A DNA stretch of 64,000 nt from Acidimicrobiales bacterium (GCA_034521975.1 JAXHLR010000003.1:248001-312000); one strand, 5' to 3'; counted from the first letter of the stretch, positions 42,426 through 50,830 are shown. Notes: generated from the letters alone by a model not told the origin. Numbers and translations are program-made.

Positions 42426-42532
42426 CGCTGCTCACGCTACCTGTCACCACGCTGACCACTCGCGCCGGACGTGTCGCTCTATCCTCGAACCGACGCGCCG
42501 AGCGCCCGCCCGCCGCCGTCCCCGAACTGCAC

Positions 42533-43243
42533 ATGCGCCACTACGAACACCTCCAGTGGGGATCAGACCATCTGCGGCTCGCGCCGTGGCGGGGAGATCC
42601 GACCATCGCCGAGCTCGCACCCGCCGTCGCGGGTCGACCCCCAACGGCCCAGACCGTTCGCCATGGACTCGAGCTCGTCCACCGTCGCGGGTACCGGTCG
42701 GTCATCACCAGCGCGCTCGCTCCGCAGGAGCAGTACGGCTACCTGCATGCCGGCTTCGAGGTCCACGAGCGGCTGCACCTGCTCGCCCGGGGTCTCGACC
42801 GCCTGCCGGAGACACCAGTGGGATGTCGGTTGCGTCGGGGACGACGGCGGGACCTCGCGGCCATCCTCGACGTCGACGCCGCCGCGTTCGAGCCGTTCTG
42901 GCAACTCGACCAGCTGCGGTTCGACGACGCCCGCCGGGCCACGCCTACAAGCCGCCTGAGGATCACCGCCGGGGCCGAGGTCGTCGGCTACGCGATCACG
43001 GGCCGGGCCGGCTCCCGTGGCTACCTGCAGCGGCTGGCCGTGCGTCCCGAGATGCAGGGACGGGGCTGGGGCACCGCACTGGTCGTCGATTCGCTCCGGT
43101 GGCTCCGGCGGCGCGGTGCACACTCGGTCACGGTGAACACCCAAGAGGCCAACGCCGCCGCCCTCGGCCTCTACCGACACCTCGGCTTCACGCCACGCCC
43201 CGATGGGCTGGCCGTGCTCTCCTACCGGTTCGAGCCGGCGTGA
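42533..43243 (+). CDS. GNAT-family N-acetyltransferase
   Basis: A 236-residue protein with a C-terminal GNAT domain. The acetyl-CoA-binding motif A is YLQRLAVRPEMQGRGWGTAL (Q-G-R-GWG pattern), followed by VTVNTQEANAAALGLYRHLG and FTPRPDG. The N-terminal half (YEHLQWGSDHLRLAPWRGDP) resembles a degenerate second GNAT-like domain. ATG at 42533 (MRHYEHLQWG) is chosen because the upstream extension has no start with a ribosome-binding site. TATCCT at about 42480 could be its -10. The stop overlaps the next gene (GTGA, 43240-43243). Confidence 0.82.
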   Translation: MRHYEHLQWGSDHLRLAPWRGDPTIAELAPAVAGRPPTAQTVRHGLELVHRRGYRSVITSALAPQEQYGYLHAGFEVHERLHLLARGLDRLPETPVGCRLRRGRRRDLAAILDVDAAAFEPFWQLDQLRFDDARRATPTSRLRITAGAEVVGYAITGRAGSRGYLQRLAVRPEMQGRGWGTALVVDSLRWLRRRGAHSVTVNTQEANAAALGLYRHLGFTPRPDGLAVLSYRFEPA

Positions 43244-45285
43244 GCTCGACCGGACCACTGCCTGCCCCAGTGCGCGCGTCGATCACCCTCGTCGCTGCGG
43301 CCGTCGCCGTCGCGATCACCACGCTGCTCTGGTCGCTCGCCGCGGCCACGCCGTCGGGGGCCCAGCGCGAGAGCGAACCCGACGAACCCGTTCAGGTGGC
43401 CTTGGTCGACCAGACCACCTGGGCCGATCCAGACGGCGAGATCGTCGTGCGCTTCCAACTCGACGGCGAGGTTCCCGACGACGCCACCGTCGAGGCAACC
43501 GTCCACGAGCCGCTCCGCAGCGAACGGATTCGGGCCGACTTCGAGGACACCCTCTCCCGCGAACGCCTCGGTGGACGTTTGACCGATCCGCCGATCGAGC
43601 TGGGCACGGTGAGCGAGCTCGACCCCACCTCCGACGGGACCACGATCGCGGCGCGGATCCCCATCCGGTCCGAACCCCAAGACCCCGACGAGCCCGAGCG
43701 CCTGGCCATCTTCGCCGCCGGCATCCACCCTGTCGCCATCGCCGTCTACGACACCGACCACACCTACCTCGGGGGGATGGTCACCCACATCGTCCGGCTC
43801 CCCCGCGAGCTCCCCGACGCGACCACCGGCGTCGTGCTCGTCGCTCCGCTCGATGCTGATCCCTCGCACCTCGCCGACGGCAGCGCACACGTCGACGACG
43901 CGGTGAGGGCCGCCTGGACCGCGACCGTCACCGCCCTGAACACCGGCCCCGGCCAACCTGTCCTCGTCGCTCCCAGACCCGAGACGGTCGACGCGCTCAG
44001 CGCCACCGGTGCGTCGCTCGACGACATCCTCGTCAGCGATCTCGCCGAGCTCGCCTCTGCCGGAGGACTGCCGGCGACGACCTACGTCGAACTCGACCTC
44101 GCCGGGTTCGCTCGCGCGGGACTCGACACCGCCCTCGACCGCCAGCTCGAGATCGGTTCCGCCACGCTCGAGAGCCGCCTCGGCGTCGAGGTCGACGACG
44201 ATCTGTGGGTGGCCCACCGATCCCTCACCGCCGGCGGTCTCGCCGCGATCGCCGAACGCGGCATCAGCCAGGTGATCCTCCACCACACGCTGCTCGCCGA
44301 CCCGTCCCGCGGTCGCAGCGGGCCGTTCACCCTCGAGGCCGGTCCTGCCGGTACGGTCACCGCCCTCGCCACCGATCCGCTACGGCAGCAGCACCAGGGA
44401 TCGACGGGCGATCCCCGACTCGATGCCCAACGTCTCCTGGTCGACCTCGCCATCGACACCTTCGACGACGGACCGACACATCCGGTGGTGGTGATGATCG
44501 ACCCGGTCGCCATCGATCCGGTGTTCGTCGAGACCCTGAGCGCGGGACTCGCCGATGCTCCCCTGCTCGATGCCGTCACGGCGAGCGAGGCGATGCGGGC
44601 CACGCCGCCCGACCCCGGCGGCAGCGGCGACGGGACAGACGCCGCCGGTCGCCTGGCCACCGACACGTCGCAACGAGACCTCGGTGGCCTCCGCCGGGAC
44701 ATCGACCTCACGCGTCTGTCACTCGACACCTTCACCTCGGTGTTCCCCGACAGCGACGAGCTCACCAACCGCTTCGAGGACCTCCTGGCGGTGGTCCCCT
44801 CGCGAGCGCTCAGCGAGCGCGACCGCGACGAGTACTTCTTCACCATCGCAGTGGAGATGGAGACCCTCCTCGACGCCATCAGCCTGCCGGAGCGACGGGC
44901 GATCACCCTTCCCGCCCGGACCGGCACGATCCCACTCACCCTGACCAACGCCAGCGAGCGGGGCGCGGTCGCGACCATCCGACTCGACAGCGACAAGCTG
45001 GAGTTCATCGACGGCGAGCAGCTCGAGATCCCGCTCCCTCCTGGGACCAACACCGTCGAGGTCGAGGTCAGGGCACGGGCCTCGGGAGCGTTCCCGCTCG
45101 AGATCACGGTCGAGAGCCCCGACGGGCGCACCGAGCTCGCGACGGCCCGCTACACCATCCGCTCCGCGGCGGTGTCGGGCTTGGGGTTGGCCATCTCGGT
45201 CGCGGCAATCCTGGTGCTGGGGGTCTGGTGGGTCCGCACCGCGCGACGCGCACGGGCCGCCCACCGCGACGCCGCGGCGACCTGA
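43240..45285 (+). CDS. DUF6049 family secreted/membrane protein
   Basis: A 681-residue protein with an N-terminal signal or anchor helix (SITLVAAAVAVAITTLLWSL), a large extracytoplasmic region and a C-terminal helix (SGLGLAISVAAILVLGVWWV) followed by a basic tail (RTARRARAAHRD). The middle has repeated beta-sandwich-like sections and ends in an Ig-like part (TIPLTLTNASERGAVATIRL). DUF6049 is the family of mycobacterial Rv3909, which lies between the CCA enzyme and MviN, matching the position here. It probably acts in cell-wall assembly, but the biochemical role is unknown. The GTG start overlaps the GNAT stop. Confidence 0.8.
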   Translation: MSSTGPLPAPVRASITLVAAAVAVAITTLLWSLAAATPSGAQRESEPDEPVQVALVDQTTWADPDGEIVVRFQLDGEVPDDATVEATVHEPLRSERIRADFEDTLSRERLGGRLTDPPIELGTVSELDPTSDGTTIAARIPIRSEPQDPDEPERLAIFAAGIHPVAIAVYDTDHTYLGGMVTHIVRLPRELPDATTGVVLVAPLDADPSHLADGSAHVDDAVRAAWTATVTALNTGPGQPVLVAPRPETVDALSATGASLDDILVSDLAELASAGGLPATTYVELDLAGFARAGLDTALDRQLEIGSATLESRLGVEVDDDLWVAHRSLTAGGLAAIAERGISQVILHHTLLADPSRGRSGPFTLEAGPAGTVTALATDPLRQQHQGSTGDPRLDAQRLLVDLAIDTFDDGPTHPVVVMIDPVAIDPVFVETLSAGLADAPLLDAVTASEAMRATPPDPGGSGDGTDAAGRLATDTSQRDLGGLRRDIDLTRLSLDTFTSVFPDSDELTNRFEDLLAVVPSRALSERDRDEYFFTIAVEMETLLDAISLPERRAITLPARTGTIPLTLTNASERGAVATIRLDSDKLEFIDGEQLEIPLPPGTNTVEVEVRARASGAFPLEITVESPDGRTELATARYTIRSAAVSGLGLAISVAAILVLGVWWVRTARRARAAHRDAAAT

Positions 45286-45333
45286 CCCCCGGCGGTAGGG
45301 TCGTGACCACACCGAACCCGGGGGAGGACCACC

Positions 45334-46173
45334 ATGGCCGGAGTCCGCATCGTCACCGACAGCTCGTCCGACCTCGCCCCCAGCGAGGCCGACGAGCTCG
45401 GGATCGAGATCGTGCCACTGAGCATCCGCTTCGGCGACAAGGAGTTCGTCGATCGCAGCGAGCTGAGCGCCACCGACTTCTACGCCACCATGGCCACCTC
45501 GCCCGAGCTGCCGGAGACGGCTGCTCCGGCGCCGGGGGCCTTCGACGCCGTGTTCCGCCGCCTGCTCGACGACGGCGCCGACGCCATCGTGTGCATCAAC
45601 CTGTCCGAGTCGCTGTCGGCCACCATCCAATCGGCCCGGACCGCAGCGGCCGCGATCGACGGAGCCGACATCCGCACCATCGACTCCCGCTCGATCACCG
45701 CTGGTCTCGGCACCCAGGTCCTGCGCGCCGCCCGCGCCGCCCGTGACGGCGCCTCGGCCGACGACGTGGTGTCGTTGGTCGAAGCCATGGTTCCCCGCAC
45801 CCACGTCATCGGCGTGCTCGACACCCTCGACAACCTCAAGAAGGGTGGCCGGATCGGTGGCGCACAGGCGCTGCTCGGCTCCATGTTGTCGGTCAAGCCG
45901 GCCATCGACATCTCCTCGGGCGAGGTCGAGGAGGCGGGCAAGCCCCGGACCCGCAAGAAGGCGATGCAATGGCTCGCCGACCAGGTGCTCGCCCATGAAC
46001 GGGTGGAGGACCTGGCCATCATGCACGGCGACGCTCCCGACATCGACGCCTTCCTCGACCTGTTGGCCCCGAGGTACGACCGAAGCGACATCCGGGTCGG
46101 GCTGATCGGCGCGGTCATCGGCGCTCACGGAGGGCCCCGGGTCATCGGCGCCTGCTTCCTCACCGGAGACTGA
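45334..46173 (+). CDS. DegV family fatty-acid-binding protein
   Basis: A 279-residue DegV protein: VRIVTDSSSDLAPSEADELG followed by IEIVPLSIRFGDKEFVD, CINLSESLSATIQSAR, IDSRSITAGLGTQVLRAARA, VIGVLDTLDNLKKGGRIGGA and a C-terminal IGAVIGAHGGPRVIGACFL. DegV/FakB proteins bind a fatty acid and present it to a FakA-type kinase; no kinase partner is nearby. ATG has GGGAGG upstream at good spacing. It interrupts the usual DUF6049-MviN order. Confidence 0.93.
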   Translation: MAGVRIVTDSSSDLAPSEADELGIEIVPLSIRFGDKEFVDRSELSATDFYATMATSPELPETAAPAPGAFDAVFRRLLDDGADAIVCINLSESLSATIQSARTAAAAIDGADIRTIDSRSITAGLGTQVLRAARAARDGASADDVVSLVEAMVPRTHVIGVLDTLDNLKKGGRIGGAQALLGSMLSVKPAIDISSGEVEEAGKPRTRKKAMQWLADQVLAHERVEDLAIMHGDAPDIDAFLDLLAPRYDRSDIRVGLIGAVIGAHGGPRVIGACFLTGD

Positions 46174-46217
46174 GGGCGCTCGACCTCGCACCGTGGGCCC
46201 CGCCGCCCCAAAGAGAT

Positions 46218-46236
46218 CGGTACCGCACGGTACCGT
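46218..46236 (+). promoter_or_regulatory. tandem palindrome and leaderless -10 before the kinase
   Basis: CGGTACCG occurs twice, at 46218-46225 and 46228-46235, separated by CA; each copy is a perfect palindrome. TACCGT (46231-46236) inside the second copy ends 7 nt before the kinase GTG and looks like a -10 of a leaderless transcript. The repeats are placed as an operator that would block it. Confidence 0.45.
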
Positions 46237-46243
46237 TGGGACG

Positions 46244-47791
46244 GTGCCCGAGCACGTGACCCCTTCCCCGTTCGCCTCGGCCGATCTCGACGGACGCCTG
46301 CTCGGCGGCCGCTACGTGATCGGGTCGGTCATCGCGTCCGGGGGGATGGCCCAGGTCCGTCGGGCCACCGACCAGGTGCTGGGGCGCGAGGTGGCGGTCA
46401 AGATCCTCCACCCACACCTGGCTTCTGACGAGGTGCTGGTCGACCGGTTCCGGCGCGAAGCGGTGGCCGCCGCACGACTCACGCACCCGTCGATCGTGGC
46501 CATCTACGACACTGTGGCCGACGACGGGATCAACGCGATCGTCATGGAGCTCGTGCACGGCATCACGCTCCGCGACTTCCTCGACCAACGAGGGGCGCTC
46601 GACAACCAGGACGCGATCGACGTCGCCACCGGCGTCGCCCAGGCGCTGGCGATCGCCCACGCCGCCGGGATCGTCCACCGCGACGTGAAGCCGGCGAACA
46701 TCTTGTTGTGCGACGACCGCCGGGTGAAGGTGGCCGACTTCGGGATCGCCAAGGCCGGCGGCGCCGACCTCACCCACACCGGCACCATGATCGGTACCGC
46801 CAAGTACCTGGCACCCGAACAGGTCGAGGGTGGACCCGTCGATCCGCGCACCGACATCTACTCCCTGGGTGTCGTGCTCTACGAGTGCCTCACCGGAAAG
46901 GTGCCCTTCGAGGGAGACTCCGACGCGGCGATGGCGCTGGCCCGCCTTCACCGCGATCCGCTACGTCCGCGCCAGGTGCGCCCGTCGGTTCCCAAGGCGC
47001 TCGACGCGGTGACCATGTCAGCCCTCGCGCGCGATCCTGACCAGCGACCACCCACCGCCGAGGCGTTCCGGGCCGCGCTCCTCGGCGCCGAGCCCGACGA
47101 CGTCACCAGCGCAACCGGACCCGACCACACCATCGTGGCTCCCCTGGCGGCAGCGGCCGCAGAGCCCGACTCCTTCGCCAGGAGCGAACGCCGGTGGCTG
47201 GTGCCCGCCGCGTTGGTGGCGGTCGTCGGACTGGCGCTGGCGCTGGCCGGCGTGCTCATCGGCCGCACCGAGACCGGCAAGCAGCTCTTCGACCGCGCCC
47301 GCGAGGTCGTGGCCTCCTCTGCAGGCACCAGTGACAGCGTGGAGCCGATACCGCTCTCGCAGGCCCTGGCCTTCGACCCCATCGGCGCCGACGGCGAGAA
47401 CGATGCCGAGGCGGGGCGAGCGATCGACCCCGACCCCGACACCGCCTGGCGCACCGAGTTCTACGACGTATCCACCTGGGCCGACAAGGACGGAGTAGGG
47501 CTGGTCGTGGTCCTCGACCGCGAGGCGACGATCCACCAGGTCGAGATCACCTCGCCCACGAGCTCGTGGGCGGCGGAGATCTACGTCTCGTCCGAGACCG
47601 AGCAGCCCACGGGTCTCGAGGGCTGGGAAGAGCCGGTGGGGTCCCGCGAGGGGGTCCCGCAGGGCGAAGCGGTGATCGACGTCGAACCCGCGGCCGCTCG
47701 TGCGGTGCTCATCTGGATCACCGACCTCGGGGAAGGCCCCCCGGACGCGCTGCAGATGGAGATCGCCGACGTCACCGTCCGGGGAACCTGA
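46244..47791 (+). CDS. serine/threonine protein kinase with MviN-like C-terminal domains
   Basis: A 515-residue membrane kinase. The catalytic domain (about 24-280) looks complete: a glycine loop of VIASGGMAQV type, Lys53 in EVAVKIL, HRDVKPANIL (145-154), DFG (165-167), GTAKYLAPEQVEG and TDIYSLGVVLYECLTGKVPF. A linker, a membrane helix (about 318-340) and an extracytoplasmic discoidin-like domain (about 370-515: AIDPDPDTAWRTEFYDVS ... GLVVVLDREATIHQVEIT) follow. Kinase-like domain, helix and this outer domain also form the C-terminal part of mycobacterial MviN, which occupies this position between DUF6049 and sigM; the MurJ flippase part is absent. There the kinase is degenerate; here the catalytic residues are present. 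GTG 46244 is probably leaderless. Confidence 0.85.
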   Translation: MPEHVTPSPFASADLDGRLLGGRYVIGSVIASGGMAQVRRATDQVLGREVAVKILHPHLASDEVLVDRFRREAVAAARLTHPSIVAIYDTVADDGINAIVMELVHGITLRDFLDQRGALDNQDAIDVATGVAQALAIAHAAGIVHRDVKPANILLCDDRRVKVADFGIAKAGGADLTHTGTMIGTAKYLAPEQVEGGPVDPRTDIYSLGVVLYECLTGKVPFEGDSDAAMALARLHRDPLRPRQVRPSVPKALDAVTMSALARDPDQRPPTAEAFRAALLGAEPDDVTSATGPDHTIVAPLAAAAAEPDSFARSERRWLVPAALVAVVGLALALAGVLIGRTETGKQLFDRAREVVASSAGTSDSVEPIPLSQALAFDPIGADGENDAEAGRAIDPDPDTAWRTEFYDVSTWADKDGVGLVVVLDREATIHQVEITSPTSSWAAEIYVSSETEQPTGLEGWEEPVGSREGVPQGEAVIDVEPAAARAVLIWITDLGEGPPDALQMEIADVTVRGT

Positions 47792-47810
47792 CGCCACTAG
47801 CGTCACGTGG

Positions 47811-48410
47811 ATCACCGACGCGTCCGACGACCGAGCGCTGATCGAAGCGGCCAAGGCCGGCGACCGGCGCGCGTTGGATCGGTTGCTGCGCCGCCACCAG
47901 GACCGCATCTACGCGATCTGTCGCCGCCTCGCGGGCAACGACGCCGATGCACTCGACGCCACCCAGGAAGCGTTGATCGCGGTGGTGCGTGGCCTCCCGC
48001 GCTTCGACCATCGCAGCGCCTTCTCGACCTGGAGCTACCGGGTCGCCACCAATGCCTGCCTCGACGAGCTCCGGCGGCGCGGCCGCCGGCCGACCACCGG
48101 TCTCGAACCCCACACCGCCGAAGCCATCACCGCCCGGGCCGACTCACGCCCGTCGATGGCCGAGACCGTCGTGGAACGATCCGAGCTGGACCACGCCCTC
48201 TCGGAGCTGGCCGAGGAGTTCCGAGCGCCCGTGGTGCTGCGGGACCAGCTCGGGCTCGACTACGCAGAGATCGCCGAGGTGCTCGAGATCCCACCGGGCA
48301 CGGTCCGGTCCCGGATCGCGCGGGGTCGAGCAGCGCTGGCCCGGACCTTGGCCGGAGCAGACACCGGGAACCAGCACCCCACCGACCAGCGTCCTACCTC
48401 CGAACCATGA
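47811..48410 (+). CDS. ECF RNA polymerase sigma factor (SigM-like position), start uncertain
   Basis: About 195 residues of an extracytoplasmic-function sigma factor. Region 2 includes LLRRHQDRIYAICRRLAGND, ALDATQEALIAVVRGLPRFD and AFSTWSYRVATNACLDELRR; region 4 includes LGLDYAEIAEVLEIPPGTVR followed by SRIARGRAAL. No ATG, GTG or TTG lies in frame near the expected N-terminus (ITDASDDRALIEAAKAGDRR). The closest GTG (47807) is out of frame and would give MDTDASDDRAL if one base near 47811 were absent, so an indel or a non-standard start is likely. The coordinate used is only the edge of credible sequence. The gene overlaps the anti-sigma-like gene by ATGA; position matches mycobacterial sigM. 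Confidence 0.8.
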   Translation: MTDASDDRALIEAAKAGDRRALDRLLRRHQDRIYAICRRLAGNDADALDATQEALIAVVRGLPRFDHRSAFSTWSYRVATNACLDELRRRGRRPTTGLEPHTAEAITARADSRPSMAETVVERSELDHALSELAEEFRAPVVLRDQLGLDYAEIAEVLEIPPGTVRSRIARGRAALARTLAGADTGNQHPTDQRPTSEP

Positions 48411-49264
48411 CCGACCTTCCCCCCTCTCCCGACGACGAGATCGTCTCCGCCGTGCTCGACGGCGAGGCCACCGCCGACGAACGTGCGCGGGTCGACGACG
48501 ACCCCGAGCTCGCACGTCGGTTGACAGAGCTGCGCGGGGTCAGCGCGGCGGTGGCTGAGCCGGTCGTGCCGCTCGACGAGCTCAGCGCCCACCGGCTGAT
48601 CGACCGGGCCATCGACGACGCGGGGGCCGCGCCGGCGATACCGCGGACCTCACCACGGTGGTGGCAGGGTGGACTCGGGGTCGGCATCGGCTCGGCCGCG
48701 GTGGTCGTGCTCCTCGCCCTCGCCGTCGTGCCGGTCCTGCTCAGCGGTGGCGACGAAGACGACGACTTCGCGACCGCCGATCTCGACACGACCGAGGCCG
48801 ACGGGGGTGAAGCGGCCGACGACGCCGGATCGCTGGCCGACGACGGGGCCCGGTCGGCCCCCGACGCCGCGCAGGAGGCGGCCCCACCGGGCGCCGACGC
48901 TGGAGACGACGATGCCGACCTGGGCGCTCGGCAGTGGTTGGGGAGCTTCGACACCGTCGACGAACTCGCTGCCGCGCTGTCACAGAGGCTGAGCGAGCCG
49001 GGAACCGCCGATGCGGTCCCCTCGACGACGACCAGCACCGCCACGAGCGCGTTCGGTGCCGACGACGAGTTGGCCGAACTGGTCCCCGAGTGTCCGGCTG
49101 GTCCCGCTGGTGGCTGGCCCGCCGAGCTGCAACCTCCCTTTGGGGCCTTCGACGCACTGATCGATGACACTGCCATCGTCGCGATCACCGGCATCGACAC
49201 CGCGGGCGAACCGACCGTCGTCGCCCTCGAGCTGGGCACGTGCGCTCCGGTCGAGCTCCCCTGA
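48407..49264 (+). CDS. putative membrane anti-sigma factor
   Basis: A 285-residue protein. The cytoplasmic N-terminus (PDDEIVSAVLDGEATADERA, DDPELARRLTELRGVSAAV) resembles the anti-sigma helical domain (no zinc-binding HxxxCxxC), then comes one membrane helix (about 90-113) and an acidic, Ala- and Thr-rich outer region with two Cys (VPECPAGPAGG; ELGTCAPVEL). It overlaps the sigma-factor stop (ATGA, 48407-48410). By position and topology it should hold the sigma factor until an envelope signal releases it. Direct family similarity is weak. Confidence 0.65.
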   Translation: MTDLPPSPDDEIVSAVLDGEATADERARVDDDPELARRLTELRGVSAAVAEPVVPLDELSAHRLIDRAIDDAGAAPAIPRTSPRWWQGGLGVGIGSAAVVVLLALAVVPVLLSGGDEDDDFATADLDTTEADGGEAADDAGSLADDGARSAPDAAQEAAPPGADAGDDDADLGARQWLGSFDTVDELAAALSQRLSEPGTADAVPSTTTSTATSAFGADDELAELVPECPAGPAGGWPAELQPPFGAFDALIDDTAIVAITGIDTAGEPTVVALELGTCAPVELP

Positions 49265-49336
49265 CCGAACCTGTTCATGCCGACACCCGGGCGCGGCCCG
49301 GGCCACGCCCGGCTGGGGCCCGTTAGGATCACTGCC

Positions 49337-49783
49337 ATGTCTGAGAACGGACAGCCAGACCAGCCGGCCGCGACCGAACCCGACCGGGGCAGCGCGCCGC
49401 CTCCCGCGCCCGCGGCAAGGCCCGAACGGGAGGAGACCTCGGGTGAGGGATCCGGACCCGCGGCGCGCACGACGGCGTCGGGAGCCGCGGCAGCACTCAC
49501 CGGCGACTGGCCGGCCCAAGCCACCGACGCGGTGGTCGACCTCGTGGGCACGGTCCGGGACCGGGCCGTCGAGCCGCTGCTCAAGGTCGCCCGGGCGATC
49601 GTCTACGGGCTGCTCATCACGGTGGTGGCCATCACCGCCGTCGTGCTGGTCGTGATCCTCGCCATCCGCATGCTCGACGCCTATCTTCCTGGTGAGGTGT
49701 GGTCGGCATACCTGCTGCTCGGCGGCGTGTTCATCCTTGCCGGCTTCATCTGCTGGTCGCGCCGCACCGTCCGCGCGACCTGA
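49337..49783 (+). CDS. two-helix membrane protein of unknown function
   Basis: A 148-residue protein: a Pro-, Ala- and Glu-rich disordered N-terminus (about 1-60), an amphipathic stretch (ATDAVVDLVGTVRDRAVEPL), and two helices (IVYGLLITVVAITAVVLVVI; SAYLLLGGVFILAGFICWSR). The shape resembles phage-holin-like or actinobacterial DUF-type membrane proteins but no family is claimed. ATG 49337 is preceded by TAGGAT (49324-49329) at 7 nt, so the transcript is probably leaderless. It lies between the anti-sigma-like gene and trxB. Confidence 0.6.
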   Translation: MSENGQPDQPAATEPDRGSAPPPAPAARPEREETSGEGSGPAARTTASGAAAALTGDWPAQATDAVVDLVGTVRDRAVEPLLKVARAIVYGLLITVVAITAVVLVVILAIRMLDAYLPGEVWSAYLLLGGVFILAGFICWSRRTVRAT

Positions 49784-49788
49784 GGGGA

Positions 49789-49804
49789 ATACCTCCCGGG
49801 GTAT
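49789..49804. promoter_or_regulatory. ATACC-N6-GGTAT palindrome upstream of trxB
   Basis: ATACCTCCCGGGGTAT is a perfect 10-of-10 match to the palindrome overlapping the start of the CsoR/CstR-family gene (3833-3848). It lies 57 bp before the trxB start. A CsoR/CstR-type repressor may control trxB-trxA; this is inferred from the shared motif. Confidence 0.45.
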
Positions 49805-49861
49805 CGGGGTTGTTCCTCTCGTACGTCCAGCCTTGCCCTTCCCACCTCGTTCGGAGCAGCA

Positions 49862-50830
49862 ATGTCACCCACCGACGTCCGCGACGTCATCATCATCGGG
49901 TCCGGCCCCGCCGGACTGACCGCAGCCATCTACACCGGTCGGGCCAACCTGGCACCACTGGTCATCGAAGGCGAGCCGTCATCCACCAGCGACCAGCCTG
50001 GTGGCCAGCTCATGCTCACCACCGACGTCGAGAACTACCCCGGGTTCCCCGACGGTGTCATGGGTCCCCAACTGATGACGGACTTCCGGGCCCAGGCCCA
50101 GCGGTTCGGGGCCGAGATCCTCACCGAGAAGGTGACTCGGGTCAATTTCTCGGCCCGACCGTTCGAGATCTGGATCGGCGACCCTGACACACCCGAGCCC
50201 ACCTTCCTGGCTCGCTCGGCGATCATCTCGACCGGCGCCCAGTCGCTCATGCTCGGGATCGAGGACGAGTACCGCCTGATCGGCCACGGGGTATCCACCT
50301 GTGCCACCTGCGACGGCTTCTTCTTCCGCGACATGGAGATCGCCGTGGTGGGCGGTGGCGACTCGGCCATGGAGGAGGCGCTGTTCCTCACCAGGTTCGC
50401 CTCGAAGGTCACCGTGATCCACCGCCGCGACGAGCTCCGAGCGTCAAAGATCATGCAGGAACGGGCATTCGCCAACGACAAGATCGAGTTCCTGTGGGAC
50501 TCGGTGGTGGTGGGCATCAACGGCGAGACCACCCTCGAGAGCCTCCAGATCGAGCACCTCCCCACCGGCGAACGCACCATCCACCCCTTCAGGGGCCTGT
50601 TCGTGGCGATCGGGCACAAGCCAAACACCGATCTGTTCGTCGGCCAGCTCGACATGGCCGAGAACGGGTACCTCATCACCGAGCCGGGTACGACCCTCAC
50701 CAACGTCGACGGCGTCTTCGCCGCCGGCGACGTCCAGGACGACACCTACCGCCAGGCGATCACCGCCGCCGGGACCGGGTGCATGGCCGCGATCGACGCC
50801 GAACGCTGGCTCGAGGCCCAGGGTCACTGA
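49862..50830 (+). CDS. trxB: thioredoxin-disulfide reductase
   Basis: A 322-residue low-molecular-weight TrxR. FAD motif IIGSGPAGLTAAIYTGRANL (11-30), the redox pair STCATCDGFFFRD (CATC 147-150), NADPH motif VVGGGDSAMEEALFLTRFAS and a C-terminal GVFAAGDVQDDTYRQAITAA FAD segment are all intact. It reduces thioredoxin with NADPH. trxA follows at 50919, as in mycobacterial trxB2-trxC at the same position. ATG at 49862 opens directly into the FAD fold. The palindrome at 49789 is a likely control site. Confidence 0.97.
   Translation: MSPTDVRDVIIIGSGPAGLTAAIYTGRANLAPLVIEGEPSSTSDQPGGQLMLTTDVENYPGFPDGVMGPQLMTDFRAQAQRFGAEILTEKVTRVNFSARPFEIWIGDPDTPEPTFLARSAIISTGAQSLMLGIEDEYRLIGHGVSTCATCDGFFFRDMEIAVVGGGDSAMEEALFLTRFASKVTVIHRRDELRASKIMQERAFANDKIEFLWDSVVVGINGETTLESLQIEHLPTGERTIHPFRGLFVAIGHKPNTDLFVGQLDMAENGYLITEPGTTLTNVDGVFAAGDVQDDTYRQAITAAGTGCMAAIDAERWLEAQGH

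Noticed and set aside
46218-46235. Additional CsoR-type operator before the kinase
   Set aside because: The TACC and GGTA half-sites are separated by 4 rather than 6 bp and the sequence is better described as two CGGTACCG palindromes.
47700-47810. GTG at 47700 as the sigma-factor start
   Set aside because: It would overlap the kinase by 92 bp and add an Arg/Ser/Pro-rich tail read from another frame of the kinase; no ribosome-binding site.
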